Below are positions 22,918 through 33,534 of a stretch of 64,000 nucleotides of DNA, piece after piece. The position numbers and the translations under genes were made by a program. The notes beneath the pieces were generated by a model. That model was not told the DNA's origin. It worked only from the letters and a program-made list of their open reading frames with translations, and made no database searches. Each line of letters begins with the position of its first letter. The first letter of the stretch is position 1. The stretch is from Larimichthys crocea (lineage: Eukaryota > Chordata > Actinopteri > Sciaenidae), in assembly GCF_000972845.2 (NCBI RefSeq), contig NC_040028.1, forward strand, positions 12,036,038-12,100,037. Direction: 5' to 3'.

Positions 22918-23340
22918 AATCATTACATTCACATTTAGTCATTTAGCTGACTCTTTTCTCCAAAGTGACTTACAATAAAGGGGAAACAATCAGTGCACAG
23001 TGTCACAAGGACATGTTAGTGCAGCAGAAAGTTCTACTCACATTGTATCAGAGACAGTTCCAGAGGGGGATAGATTTAACATGTCCAGCTGTGGGCGGCT
23101 GTGGCTCAGACGTACAGCGGGTTGTCCACTAATCGGTGGTTTGATCCCTGGCTCCTCCAGTCTGCGTGTCGAAGTGTGTGAATGGGTGAACATATGTAGT
23201 GTAAAAGCACTTTGAGTGATTGGAAGTTTAGAAAAGGAGATATATAAGTACAATCCATTTACCATTTGTTAGAGAGGAGGTCCTCTCTGAAGAGCTGGAG
23301 GTCTTCTGATCTGGTAGGAACTGGTAGGACATTCCACCAA
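22918..23340. repeat. Dispersed repeat: 'acatttagtcatttagc' family, split by a SINE
   Basis: The left part (22918-22985) reads 'cacatttagtcatttagctg', then 'ctccaaagtgacttacaa', a common fish repeat. A plausible continuation ('gagaggaggtcctctctgaa' to 'gacattccaccaac') resumes after the SINE at 23092-23268, so the SINE appears to have landed inside it. Confidence 0.55.
23092..23268 (+). mobile_element. tRNA-derived SINE, internally deleted
   Basis: Starts 'gggcggctgtggctca' (A-box region) with the B-box-like 'ggtggtttgatccctgg', then 'tctgcgtgtcgaagtgtgtg', and ends 'aagtacaatccatttacc', a typical teleost SINE tail. A central segment normally present between the 'gaagtgt' and 'gtgtgaatg' words is missing. 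Confidence 0.8.
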
Positions 23341-23384
23341 CAGGAAACGAGAAAGTAAGTAACTAATCAGTAATGATGTCAGCA

Positions 23385-23560
23385 ACAGACCTTTTTTCAC
23401 AGCAGCCATTTTGACATGAACACAGGTGTTACTGACTGAGGTTCAGTACAGAGTCAGGGTGCTGCTGTGGTGCACGTTGGCTCACTTGAAAAGTCTGCTG
23501 CAACAAATGGACCGGAACCTTAATTAGTATCATTTGTAACACCTGTGTTGATCTGTTGAC
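23385..23560. repeat. 'cagcagccatttt' inverted-repeat element
   Basis: Begins 'ttttttcacagcagccattt' and includes 'aacacaggtgttac'; a reverse match 'gtaacacctgtgttg' follows near 23536. Related to 45606-45825 and 34480-34545. Confidence 0.5.
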
Positions 23561-23880
23561 GGTCTGCCGTTGTCACAATCTGCATTTCCTAGTTCAGTTC
23601 ACTCGTCGTCTCTGCCATGCCCCCGCTGCACTCTGCCGCACTGCACATCTAGTCTCCACACACACTCGCCCGATTGTTCTTTTTGCCGTTTCCGTGCAAG
23701 ACTGGCACTAACCATTTGGAACTCCCCTTGCGGACCTGTCTCGGACTCGGACCCTCTTCACCTTGTGTGTGTGCTACTACTGTGTGTCTGAGGATAAGCT
23801 TGGTACATTTTGCCTGTAGTCTTCTACGTCACTGATTCCTGCTTGTACCTTTGTCTGTGGTGTAAATTAAGTAACTTAAA
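23561..23880 (+). mobile_element. Possible Gypsy-type LTR fragment
   Basis: CT-rich, with 'tctcggactcggaccctc' and 'cactgattcctgcttgtacc', similar in style to the LTR sequence before the Gypsy gag at 26230-26505. No termini seen. Confidence 0.3.
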
Positions 23881-24957
23881 GAAGTGGATCTTCTGTGTTT
23901 TGCCACTGGTTCTGTCCCCAAGTTGTTACAATTGTGTATATCAAGAACAGCTTTTGAAATGTAAAAAATTCTCAGCAAACACATTCATTATGTGACTTCA
24001 ATCAAAATGATTACATTCATCACGCTACAACAGTATTTTTTGTGTTTGATGTCCAAATTTCATACATCATGTTTCACACTAAAGACTGCATAAAAATCCC
24101 ACAAAAAGACATAAAAGAGACCACATAGTTACATGTTATTCTTGGTTTTCTGTTTACTTAGCCACTGTGATTGTGAAAGAGAACCATCCCTTCGTGGGTA
24201 CTGTCATCAGAAGTGCTCAGCCCTAAATGTGAGAGTTCTTTGCATCTGAACAGTCCCACTCATCCATCATCTGTATGAGGGAAACCATCCACAGCGTCTC
24301 TGTTTCCCAAATGAAATTCTCTGCAGTGGCTGCATCACAGGAAAGGTTATGTGCCAGATAGGAGATCCTGAGCACGCTGCAATCAGAGAGGTGTCACAGA
24401 TTCAGGTGATCTGTGGTTCTGTGTCCTTTGTTGGCTTATTTCCAGAGCTGGAAGGAAGACATTAGTGACTCAGATGGCAAAAAAACAACTGAGCCAACCA
24501 GAGCCCACGGTGCGGGTAAGATTTAATTTGGTTCAATAGTTCCATTTCTATAGTATTGAACAAAAAAACAAAAGAATGGAAGAGATACAATAGCCATGAT
24601 GCATGCTCGACTGGCTGCAGTAAAGATTCTAAAAGCATAGTTACAGGATCTTTACATTAGGATGTAATCCATTATTGAACCCTACGGGGTCCTGTCAATG
24701 GCTATTGCATTTGTGAGTGATTGCTCAGATCCCAGACAGTTAAAATATGAAGCCTTTTGTCTAAACACATGCAAATGAGGCAAATTGAGCTGACACACGT
24801 TCCCAGGTTGAACAGAGCATTTATTAAAGTACATACAAAATCCAACCACTTTACTATATCAATAATTCACTTGCAATCCAACCAACTCCAATAATCTCCA
24901 ACTGAACTAAACAAACTTCCTAGTACATCCTGTACTATACGTTCACATCGGGGACAT
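23881..24957. other. No gene recognised
   Basis: No repeat or exon recognised. Confidence 0.4.
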
Positions 24958-25565
24958 CAGGGATGGGCAACTGGCAGCCTGGGGGCCGCACACGGCCAGT
25001 GCCCTTACTCGAAGTGGCCCTTAGATCAATTTTTGAAAAGGATAAAAATGTGTCATCAGTTGTAATTACACAGTTGGCCACTAGATAGCGCCTCCAATGC
25101 AGACGCCGCCTTCTGCATGCTTCTTCTCGAGCAGTGAGGGAGATGTCCAGATTAGAGCATGAAACGGGCTTAGAAGTCAGACCCGACCCGGCCCGGGTCT
25201 GATAGAATGTTGGGTGCCGACGGGCCCAGACAGATTCGGGCAAAGATTCCCAGCTCTAGTCCAGATATGCCTAAGAGCGGAGGAAAACGAAAACTTGACC
25301 GAGAAAATCGGGTGTTTCAGGTGAAATGGGAAGAAGACTATCTGCTCACAGAATTTAAAGAAATACCTATGTGTTTAGTTTGCTTAGAGATGCTTTCAAT
25401 TTACAACATGTTGCACAAAGTTAAATACTAGAAATATACACACACACACAAACATTTAAAATGGCAATTTTATCATATCTGGTTAAGTGTGTGGTTCTAT
25501 GTGGCCGTCTGGTAATGTCAACGAAAAATGGTGGCCCCCTCTATCCTTTAAGTTGCCTATCCCTG
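24958..25565 (+). mobile_element. hAT element, internally deleted, with start of a GTF2IRD2-like transposase
   Basis: The left end is 'cagggatgggcaact' (24958-24972) and the right end 'agttgcctatccctg' (25551-25565): inverted copies with one mismatch over 15 bp. Inside, a plus-strand frame from ATG 25267 begins MPKSGGKRKLDRENRVFQVK and continues with a CLVC motif, the first zinc-ligand pair of the N-terminal finger seen in Charlie/GTF2IRD2-type hAT transposases. The rest of the transposase is missing. A target duplication is not evident at the present borders. Confidence 0.75.
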
Positions 25566-25689
25566 AATTAGATTATAGTATTAATAGGTTTTCTCATGTA
25601 TCTACATACATAATAATAACCACAAACTTTTACTTAAACCACCAATAAAATATATACAATATGAACAGCTATTTACAACTCGATTCAAG

Positions 25690-25985
25690 TGAAGGAGTTC
25701 AAGTATCTTGGGGTCTTATTCAAAAATGTAGTGTGAGTGGGTTGGTGCGGTGTCTGCAGTATTGAACCGTACCATTATGTGGAAGAGGGCTCGATTTTTC
25801 AGTTCATGTATATGCCCCAACCCTCACCTATGGTCATGAGCTTTGAGTATTCACTGAAAGAATGAGATCATGGGTACAAGCGGCCCAGCTCAGCCTTAAG
25901 GAGAGGCTGGGATGCGTTGCTGGGGAGAAGAACGTCTGGAGCACCCTGCTGCCACCACTACCTGACCTGGTTAAGCAGATGGACA
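25690..25985 (+). mobile_element. LINE remnant, RTE-like, C-terminal RT part
   Basis: Same family and orientation as 571-1005. It keeps 'ggagttcaagtatcttgggg', 'gtgcggtgtctgcagta', the YGHEL-coding 'cctatggtcatgagctttga' and the tail 'gatgcgttgctggggagaag'. Large internal deletions; not functional. Confidence 0.75.
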
Positions 25986-26229
25986 GCCTGATTATACCTA
26001 TTAACCACCCCAATATATTATATAATATACATAAATAAACATATCTACATGCAAATCTACAGCAATCCCTCTTCCCACATACCACTTACTCCTATCCTCC
26101 TGGATGGACAGAGCAGCAGAAAGCACTAAGTTTGGCATACAGTTCAATTGCATAACTTCCAGCTTGTTTGCATTCCTGTCACAATTACCAACACTTTCTG
26201 CAAGTTGTACTTTAAGTCCATGTGTATTC
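25986..26229. other. No gene recognised
   Basis: Short AT-rich interval between the LINE remnant and the probable LTR. Confidence 0.4.
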
Positions 26230-26505
26230 ATTTGTTGTCACATCCACTCCTTTGCTGCTCTGCTAGTAGTTTTCCACTCTCTTCCCCTCTGCTCCACTCT
26301 CTCTCCACTCTCCACTCTTTTTTTTGGACTGATCTCCCGTTACTGACCCTGCCTGCCTTGGACTAACCTGCCCCGTCGTTCTCTTGGTAAACTACTTTGC
26401 CTTTTGTCTCCGACCACGATCTGTGTCTGTTCCCTCACTGGTGTCTGTCTGCTTGTGTGGTGTTCTGCTGCTACTGCAATTGGGTCCTCACACACCCGTT
26501 ACACA
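26230..26505 (+). mobile_element. Probable 5' LTR end of the Gypsy element
   Basis: CT-rich DNA directly before gag, ending in a U5-like 'gcaattgggtcctcacac' and 'cccgttaca'. It probably is the 3' part of the 5' LTR and leader. I cannot find a matching copy downstream of 28320, so the 3' LTR seems lost. Confidence 0.5.
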
Positions 26506-28320
26506 TCCTCCAGGGGCATGAGGCTCAAATGACTTCTGCTGCCATTGAAGCCAGACAGGCAGCAGCAACCCACGAGCAGGCGTTAGCTGCACAAGTTCAA
26601 CAGCTAACAGCTGTGTTAACCCAGGCAACTACTCCAGGACCTCCTCCAGTTCAGCCACCGCAGGCCACAGCCATCTCTGTCCCAGGGCCTGTCCGCGAAG
26701 TTCAGATAGGAAACCCAGAACGCTATGCTGGGGACCCCGAGAACTGTAATCCCTTTTTGACAAACTGTTCAGTTTTGTTTGCCCTGCAACCCCACACGTT
26801 TTCCTCAGAAGAAGCCAAGGTGGCCTTTGCCATTAACCATCTGACAGGGAGAGCTCGCCTTTGGGGAACTGCTGAGTGGGACAGACACTCCTGCCGGTTC
26901 CTTCCAGTCTTTTGCTGAGGAGCTCCGGAAGGTGTTTGGCATAGGGGGTTCTGGGACTGACACCGCCCGAGCACTCATGAACATGCACCAGGGCAACCAG
27001 ACGGTGGCGGACTACTCCATTGATTTCCATGTTCTGGCTCGTCAGAGTGACTGGAACGCTGCAGCCCTCCGTGACGCTTTCCAGGACATCCAGGGGTTTG
27101 TCAATGCCTGTCCATTCTGCAACCAACACAAGTCATCTCGCCTGGCTCCTGCTGGTTTCCTGCAGCCCCTCCCTGTTCCTCATCGCCCTTGGTCTCACAT
27201 CTCTCTAGACTTTGTTACTGGTCTTCCTCCCTCTGAGGGTAATACGGTCATCCTGACTGTTGTGGACCAATTTAGTAAGCTGACTCATTTTGTGCCCTTA
27301 CCAAGCTTCCCTTGACCAAGGAGAGAGCTCAGTTGGTCCTGCTCCATGTTTTCCGGCTCCATGATCTCCCTGTCGATGTGGTGTCTGATCGGGGCCCTCA
27401 GTTCACTTCAGTTTTTTGGAAGGAATTCTGTGTTCTGCTTGGAGCCACCGTCAGTCTGTCCTCCGGGTTTCATCCCCAGTCTAATGTTCAGACCGAGCGA
27501 ATAAATCAGGAGATGGAGACAGCCCTCCACTGCATGGTTTTACAAAATCCCATGTCCTGGGCTAAGCTAGCTTTGCCACGGGTCTGTCCCCATTCTAGTG
27601 CACCTATGGGTTCCAGCCTCCCCTTTTACCTGCACTAGAGAAGGAGGCATTCTGTCCATCAGTACAAGCCTTCATCCGTCGCTGTCGCCGCACCTGGATC
27701 CAAGCATGGGACTCCTACCTCCGCTCTGCAGATCGTTACTCTGTCTCAGCTAATCGACGGCGCACCCAGGCTCCTGCCTACCAAGTGGGTCAAATGGTGT
27801 GGCTTTCCACTCGGGACATTTCACTCAGGGTAGAGTCCAAGAAATTGGCTCCTAAATTAATCGGTCCATTTGCCATCCAGAAGATCATCAATCCTAGGGC
27901 AGTAAGGCTGACACTTCCACAATGAATGCGAATCCATCCTACATTCCATGTGTCCAGAGTGAGGCCAGTCAAGGAAAGTCCCCTTGTTCCTGCAGCTCTA
28001 CCTCCTCCACCTCCCCAACTCATTGATGAAGGTCCTGCCTACTCTGTTTGGCACCTGCTGCGCTCTCGTCGTCGGGGTCGTGGTCTCCAATGTTTGGTCA
28101 ACTGGAAGGGTTATGGTCCAGAAGAGAGGTCCTGGGTTCCAGCTCGTCACATCCTCGACCCCCAGCTTGTTGCTGATTTCCACCAACAACATCCCGATCA
28201 ACCTTCCAGGACCATACCGCCTCCCGGAAACGCTCGTCAGGGACTCTCTGCTTCACCCGTGCACAACATCTCCGATGAAGAGGAGTCGGTGTTGGATAGG
28301 ACTAGTGTGTTAGATTAAAC
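26506..28320 (+). mobile_element. Ty3/Gypsy chromovirus-type element, pol core deleted
   Basis: Retroelement coding remnant. Gag: about 26520-27075, with an Ala/Gln-rich N-terminus and a capsid-like region (NPERYAGDPENCNPF near 26711). The reading then passes at about 27080 straight into integrase: CPFCNQHK finger part (about 27108), the catalytic core with [10 protein letters not shown] (first Asp), [10 protein letters not shown] (second Asp) and the Glu in [10 protein letters not shown] (near 27489), then the post-core segment VWLSTRDISL (27796) and a chromodomain with [18 protein letters not shown] (about 28082-28135). Protease, reverse transcriptase and RNase H are absent. Frameshifts occur near 26900, 27315 and after 27600, so it is dead. 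In intact relatives the integrase joins cDNA to the host genome and the chromodomain guides it to chromatin. Confidence 0.85.
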
Positions 28321-28991
28321 AAAGAAATGTCCAATGATCAGTTTGTACTGTAAGATTTCTTCTTTTAGGATTACTTTTGTGTGCACTCTCAACATGTTCG
28401 GTGTTACCTCGCCATTCTTTTCTTTTTCCCTTCACTCTGATATGTATTTCCACTCAGCTGCTGCAACGCCCCAGTGTGGGTCAGCTGATTGATTTTTACT
28501 TTGAACTGGGCATTAAGTATGCTGATATAGTACTACTGCTCAATGGGTATATAATTAGTGAAAGTAAACAAATGAATTCTTAGATCAGCAGTACAGGAAT
28601 CCGCAGAAGCAGTAGGTTTCATTGGTGAACAGTTGCTGTCCTGAGGTCAGCTACACAGATACAGACAATATGGATGTTTTAACATAACTAGATCCACTTT
28701 TTAACCAAGCTGTTAAACCCGTTATATCCTTGATTTGGAATTACACCTAGAAACAGGATGTTTTTGAAAGGATAATTCTCACTCTGCTGCTCATATTAGA
28801 CACTTTTGTACACATCTTAATGTTAGACAGCACTAAGGAGACAAACAGCAGTCTGCATGATTAACTGTATTTTTAGTAATCTGCATTAGATCAATCCTCC
28901 TGACTGACGCTGAGAGTATTACATCAACAGTCAGTAGACACATGAGCTGTATGATACCAGAAAAGATGACAGTTGAAGGAACTTAGTTTTT
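28321..28991. other. No gene recognised
   Basis: Contains no visible 3' LTR for the preceding Gypsy element. The part just before 28992 may be the interrupted start of the LINE that resumes at about 30575. Confidence 0.35.
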
Positions 28992-29449
28992 GAGGGTGGT
29001 AGGGATGTAACAATATGGAAAATCTGATATCTCGATTATAGTGAGCAAATTATCACGGTTAACAATATTATTGCAATATTCTTAATTGCTGTATAAATGT
29101 CCAAAAAACATACATTGAAATAATTTGACCAAATTTTGTGATTTTCTTATCATACGAAACATTAGAAGCCAAAATCTCACCTCGGAGGAAATGTGCCCGG
29201 CAGGGGCCAGCCAGCGCCGGGGAGAGGTCCCACGAGGGGATCCTCCCGCACCGTGCGGCCGTCCCTGACCCGAGTTTAATCCCCCGTGCTGACAGCGCGG
29301 AAGTTGCGGAAAAGTTGCGGTGATTGGTTAAAATTGCAACATCGCCCCGAATTCACTGGGATTCACTGAAGTTGCGTTGAAGTTGCAAATCGCAACATCG
29401 TCAATTCCTGGAGGTTCTGTGTTATGGTATCATTTCACGGTATCGTCAG

Positions 29450-29707
29450 GCCTGACGCCGATTACCACTACTGCGCATGCGTGTAGGTGTGTGTGTGTGT
29501 GTGTGTGTGACACAGAGAGGCAGACGTGGCAGTGGAAGCTGCAGCCACAGTGTAACCTATTTCTAATTAAAAAAAGGACGAAAAAGAACATATCCTACTT
29601 CTCTCGCATTCGCCAAGAATCGCGATAAATTTTTTCTGTCAACCGATGCGAGTCGTCACGCATTTGTACCGATTTTAATCGTGGCACGATGCATCGTTAC
29701 ATCCCTA
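29450..29707. mobile_element. Right end of a second hAT element inside the first
   Basis: The sequence 'cgtggcacgatgcatcg' runs into GTTACATCCCTA (29696-29707), a complete hAT terminal repeat of the same type as the outer element, but with different subterminal DNA. A (GT)n run lies at 29488-29509. Its left partner is not found, so the left boundary given here is approximate. Confidence 0.55.
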
Positions 29708-29989
29708 CCATCCACTCTCGCTCACACACGCTCGCTCCTCCTCTCACCTGCTCCCCCGCCCCCTTGCTCTCATTCAGGTGCATTCGAGCACCATGGGAAA
29801 CCACAGAACTCAACATCGTAACACTGTAACATTACTGCAGGGTCGCTACAGTATCTTGTCCAGTCCTGACCTGCAGACGCTGTGCGCTGAGGCTCAGAAG
29901 CAGAAATCACATTAACTAAGTGATAAATATTTTATTTATATATATATATATTTTTTTGTTGTTGCACAGAATGTTTTTGTTTCATGCAG

Positions 29990-30169
29990 AAATGTTGCCT
30001 AATTTCGTTTTCTCTCTCTGCAGTCCTTCATTAAATATAATAATAAAAAAAAAACGTTGCATGCCATGTCATTTTAAATGTCAAAAGGGTTTTGCGGCTC
30101 CCGGTGCTTTCTTTACGGTGAGAAACGGGTCCAAATGGCTCTTTGAGTGGTAAAGGTTGCCGACCCCTG
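29990..30169. mobile_element. Right end of a third (Charlie/SPIN-like) hAT element
   Basis: The text 'ttttgcggctcccggtgc' to 'gtaaaggttgccgacccctg' ends in the inverse of CAGGGGTCGGCAACC, a terminal repeat typical of Charlie/SPIN-like hATs. No left end is visible; it is truncated inside the outer hAT. Confidence 0.6.
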
Positions 30170-30574
30170 ATCTATGGCGATAGAGAATAAAGAATGTTTA
30201 TTTGATAGAAAAGGTAACTGCAAAACTTCATGTAAAAATTGATTGGCCCCTGTCATTTCCCACTTTGGATGGACAGACAGATAAACTTATAACAGCTGGT
30301 CATAAGAAGCTTTGTCTGTATTGTGTTATTTGTTATTCTGGTATTAGTTTGGTGGGATGTCCATTTGTGTAGTATATCTTGATTTGGGTTTGTATGTTTG
30401 CTGAATATATATGATTAATTATACTTATATGCAATTATATGAATAATTTGAAATGAAAGAATGTTAAAAAAAATGAATAAATACATTTCACAGAGATTTA
30501 CCGTAATACCGGTAACTGTTACATCCCTAGAGGGTGGTGATCCGATGTGATGAACACAAAGGTAATAAAATCAT

Positions 30575-32430
30575 TTCGCAACCAGAGAGGCCTGGATGAA
30601 TGTAGAGGTGACAGCTTTACTAAAGCAAAGAATGCTGCCTTTTGGTCAGGTGACAAGAAAGCACATAGCGCCGTAAGAGCGAGACTAAAGGCTTTGCATT
30701 AAGGAGACAAACACAGACATCAGAAGAGACTGTAGAGGGACCTCTACACCAACAACATCAAAGATATGTTGCAAGCAATCAAGAACATCACAGGCTGCAA
30801 AAGCAGGAGTGCCCCCATCATGGGTGAGGCCACGGTACCACATGAGATTAACATGTTTCATGCTTGTTTTGATCTTCTCAACAAAGAGTCCTCTGCCAGC
30901 ACTCTAAAAAAAAAAGGTTCTTGATAAGTTCTCCGCAGCCCTTTAAGTTCTTTTGTCCTTTGGAACCCTGTTTTGCCATTTATGGTTCTGTGGGAAACTT
31001 AATGCCAAAAAAAAGAGTTCATTAAATCACAATTGCAGCACTTTGCTGTGCTTTGAAGAACTTTAATATTTTTTTTTTTTTCTTTGGAATACTGATTATT
31101 TGTTCTTTAAGTCAATTTGAGGCATCTGGTTCTTTCAAGAACCAATAGGTAAAAGGTTCATTGCAGAACTGAAAAAGGTTCTCCTATGGCATCACCATGA
31201 AGAACTACTTAAGATTCTAACTCAACTAAGTTTATGTTTAAGGGTGAAGTCTGTCCCGAATTTAGGAGACTGCTGTCAGTATGAGAATCCAAACTACTTT
31301 TATTGACCAGGTATGTGTGCACACACAAGGACTTTGACTGAAAACATCTCTGGCTATGTAATAGGTGCCGGGTAGCTGACGTTAGGACTGACATTTTTCT
31401 CATATTACTGTCACAGGACAGTGTTTCCACCTGCTCAAAGACTGCCACCACTACCTAAAAAGTCTCTCCTTATAAAACTCATTGGCAAACTTCACACTCT
31501 AGGCTTGAGTATCACACTCTGCAACTGGATATTGAACCTCATATACAGACGCCAGACAGTTCAGATTGGCGGTCACAACTTCACTTTACTGTTCAATATC
31601 AGAGCCCTCCAGGGCTGTCTGCTTAACTCCCTCCTGTTTATGCTGTACACCACAACTGCAACATGAACCTGATAAGGAAAGAAGACAAGTTGTAAAGCTA
31701 GCAGATGACACATGCCATCATCGGCCAGATTACAAATAAGACAGTGATACACAGAGAACAATCTACTGCTCAACATCAGTAAAGAAATGACTATGAATTT
31801 CATCAGGAAACTCAAGGAGGCAATATTCCTGTGCCAAGTTCTTGTTAACTTTTACAGAATAGTAATAGAAAGCATCCTGAGTGGACACATTCTGAATTGG
31901 CATTGGATGTGCATAGCCCAGGACAGGAGGGCTCTGCAGCAGGTGCTGGCATGCAGTGCAGGAGTATTTGCCACCAGGCTCGCAGATTCTTTACTAAGAC
32001 TCCTCAACTCTACTTGAGTTTCATTGTGCAGCCCTGTAGAATGACACATTTATGAACCTTAGGAGGCATGTTATGCTAAATGAGAATTAAGGTGCTCAGA
32101 AGATACATTGGCCGTTGCCTTCAGAGACTAAATTGTCATTAGACGATAAGCCATGCATGTCGTCTCTGCTGTGACTGGATTCATTTGAATTGTTGCATAT
32201 TTTATTGGATCATTTTAATGGATTTATGGAGCTTTGGTCAATTTCTGGAGCTCTTTAACTCCAACTGAGGAGAGGTGCCAGGGCAAAGGCCAAGGGATAA
32301 TAAAAAACAGTACTCACTGTATGGCCACAGCTTGTTCACCCTGCTGCTGCTGCACAGCAGATACTTCTGTATCGCTTGCCAGACTAGAGCAGACTATTTC
32401 CTCAGGCTGTTATTCATAAACACATCCTCT
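30575..32430 (+). mobile_element. Rex1-like LINE remnant (second subfamily), interrupted
   Basis: Decayed LINE ORF. About 30660-30880 encodes a helix-rich linker (KDMLQAIKNITGCKSRSAP-like). 31445-31665 encodes the RT palm region (LCNWILNLIYRRQTVQIGG; QGCLL), 31700 the degraded ADDT box, 31790-32020 the C-terminus (NFYRIVIESILSGHILNWHW), and 32270-32420 the last segment with a 'gttattcataaacac' tail. The region between 30900 and about 31400 is foreign repeat DNA replacing the first RT motifs. An inverted copy of the same subfamily is at 38745-39720. Confidence 0.75.
30900..31225. repeat. 'ggttct/agaacc' element inside the LINE
   Basis: Begins 'cactctaaaaaaaaaaggtt' and is full of 'ggttctt' and 'aagaacc' words in both orientations ('ttctttcaagaaccaa' near 31130), a common AT-rich teleost inverted-repeat element. 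It splits the LINE coding region. Confidence 0.5.
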
Positions 32431-32730
32431 ACTTTCCACCATTAAAAAAAAATATTTTTATGGCTTGTAATGTTGTAGAATAACAAATAAATGCACTTTG
32501 TACTGTGAAATTAGTTAATAATAATTAATAATAACAAATAATTAGTTAATTAAAATGTTAAAAACATGCAATTAATTTGGACTGTCCTCTTTCCTGTCAG
32601 GGGTAATTCAGCTGAGCATTTTCAGTGAGCCTTAATTATTATTATTGTAAACACAAGGACAACAAGCTCAACAAGGTAATATAAGCATTCAACTAGAGTT
32701 ATATATGTTATTAAGTGGAGGCTGTCCTCC
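32431..32730. other. No gene recognised; AT-rich
   Basis: AT-rich with 'taataata' runs; nothing identifiable. Confidence 0.4.
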
Positions 32731-33060
32731 TTCCTTCTTATTTTTCCTTGTTTCCTCCTCTCTTGTCTCTGTGTGTTTGTTGGCTCTGGTTCCCTTTCAC
32801 CTGCCTGATTACTTAAACCACCATCAACCTCAGCTACATTAAACCACGGCTCAACCTCCCAGATGGTGCCAGATCATCCTGTCACCCTCGTGGTAGCAGC
32901 ACTACTAACCGTGAATATTGTGAACTTTGCTCTTCTGAGATTTACTTTGTAACTAATCATGATTTCTTTGTGTTTCAGAAAAATCCCCTCTGCCATGCTC
33001 CTGCCACCTCCAGCTCTGGGACTGCTGTCACAACCACCCCACACCATCCCTGGTACCCTG
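32731..33060 (+). repeat. LTR-like repeat, copy A
   Basis: Shares 'cacctgcctgat', 'ccagatcatcctgtcaccct' and 'accatccctg' in the same order with 34640-35045. The style (CT-rich, 'cacctgcctgattac', then 'ccagatcatcctgtcaccc') resembles fish Gypsy LTRs. Confidence 0.45.
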
Positions 33061-33534
33061 CCAAGTTTCAGTGTACAATCCAATACAAACTGTCATACAT
33101 TTTATGTGTTTTGCGTTACAAAATTTCAGATGCAGACAGAGAGATATGCTTTCCTCAACCTGTGCCCTAAAAGAGCCATTATTTGGTATAATGAATGTAT
33201 GTAGTTTAACTTGGATGATGAGAATGCTCTGACAAGTCTGGGTTAATATCATCAACATGCATAGACTGTCGTGAGACTACAGTGACTATAGTGAGCTCTG
33301 CTCATATCCATTCTCATTAATTTTACTGATCACAACTGAGTGGTAACAGAAAGAAAAACTCCAAAAATCAGAAATGCTGGGCCAAGGATTGTGTTTCAAA
33401 GAACATATAAATCCTTTTGTGAAGATGAAAAAATATATATGAAGGGACAGAGTGTGCTGTGAATGATAAGTGATGCACTCCAAATGTTCACAGCTACATT
33501 ATTGACTGTTTCTGAAAAACAAGCAGTGACAAAA
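33061..33534. other. No gene recognised
   Basis: Nothing identifiable. Confidence 0.4.

Larger units (their letters stand above)
29000..30529. mobile_element. hAT element with perfect 8-bp target-site duplication, composite interior
   Basis: Ends TAGGGATGTAAC (29000-29011) and GTTACATCCCTA (30518-30529) are exact inverted copies over 12 bp. GAGGGTGG directly precedes (28992-28999) and follows (30530-30537): an 8-bp duplication, diagnostic of hAT transposition. The left arm has 'gatatctcgattatagtg' and 'tatcacggttaacaatatta'; the right arm has 'taccgtaataccggtaac'. No transposase frame survives; the interior contains ends of other hAT elements (right end at 29707, right end at 30169). Confidence 0.9.

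Noticed and set aside
29488..29510. CRISPR-like or regulatory repeat
   Set aside because: It is a simple (GT)n microsatellite within hAT debris; no direct-repeat/spacer pattern exists anywhere in this eukaryotic window.
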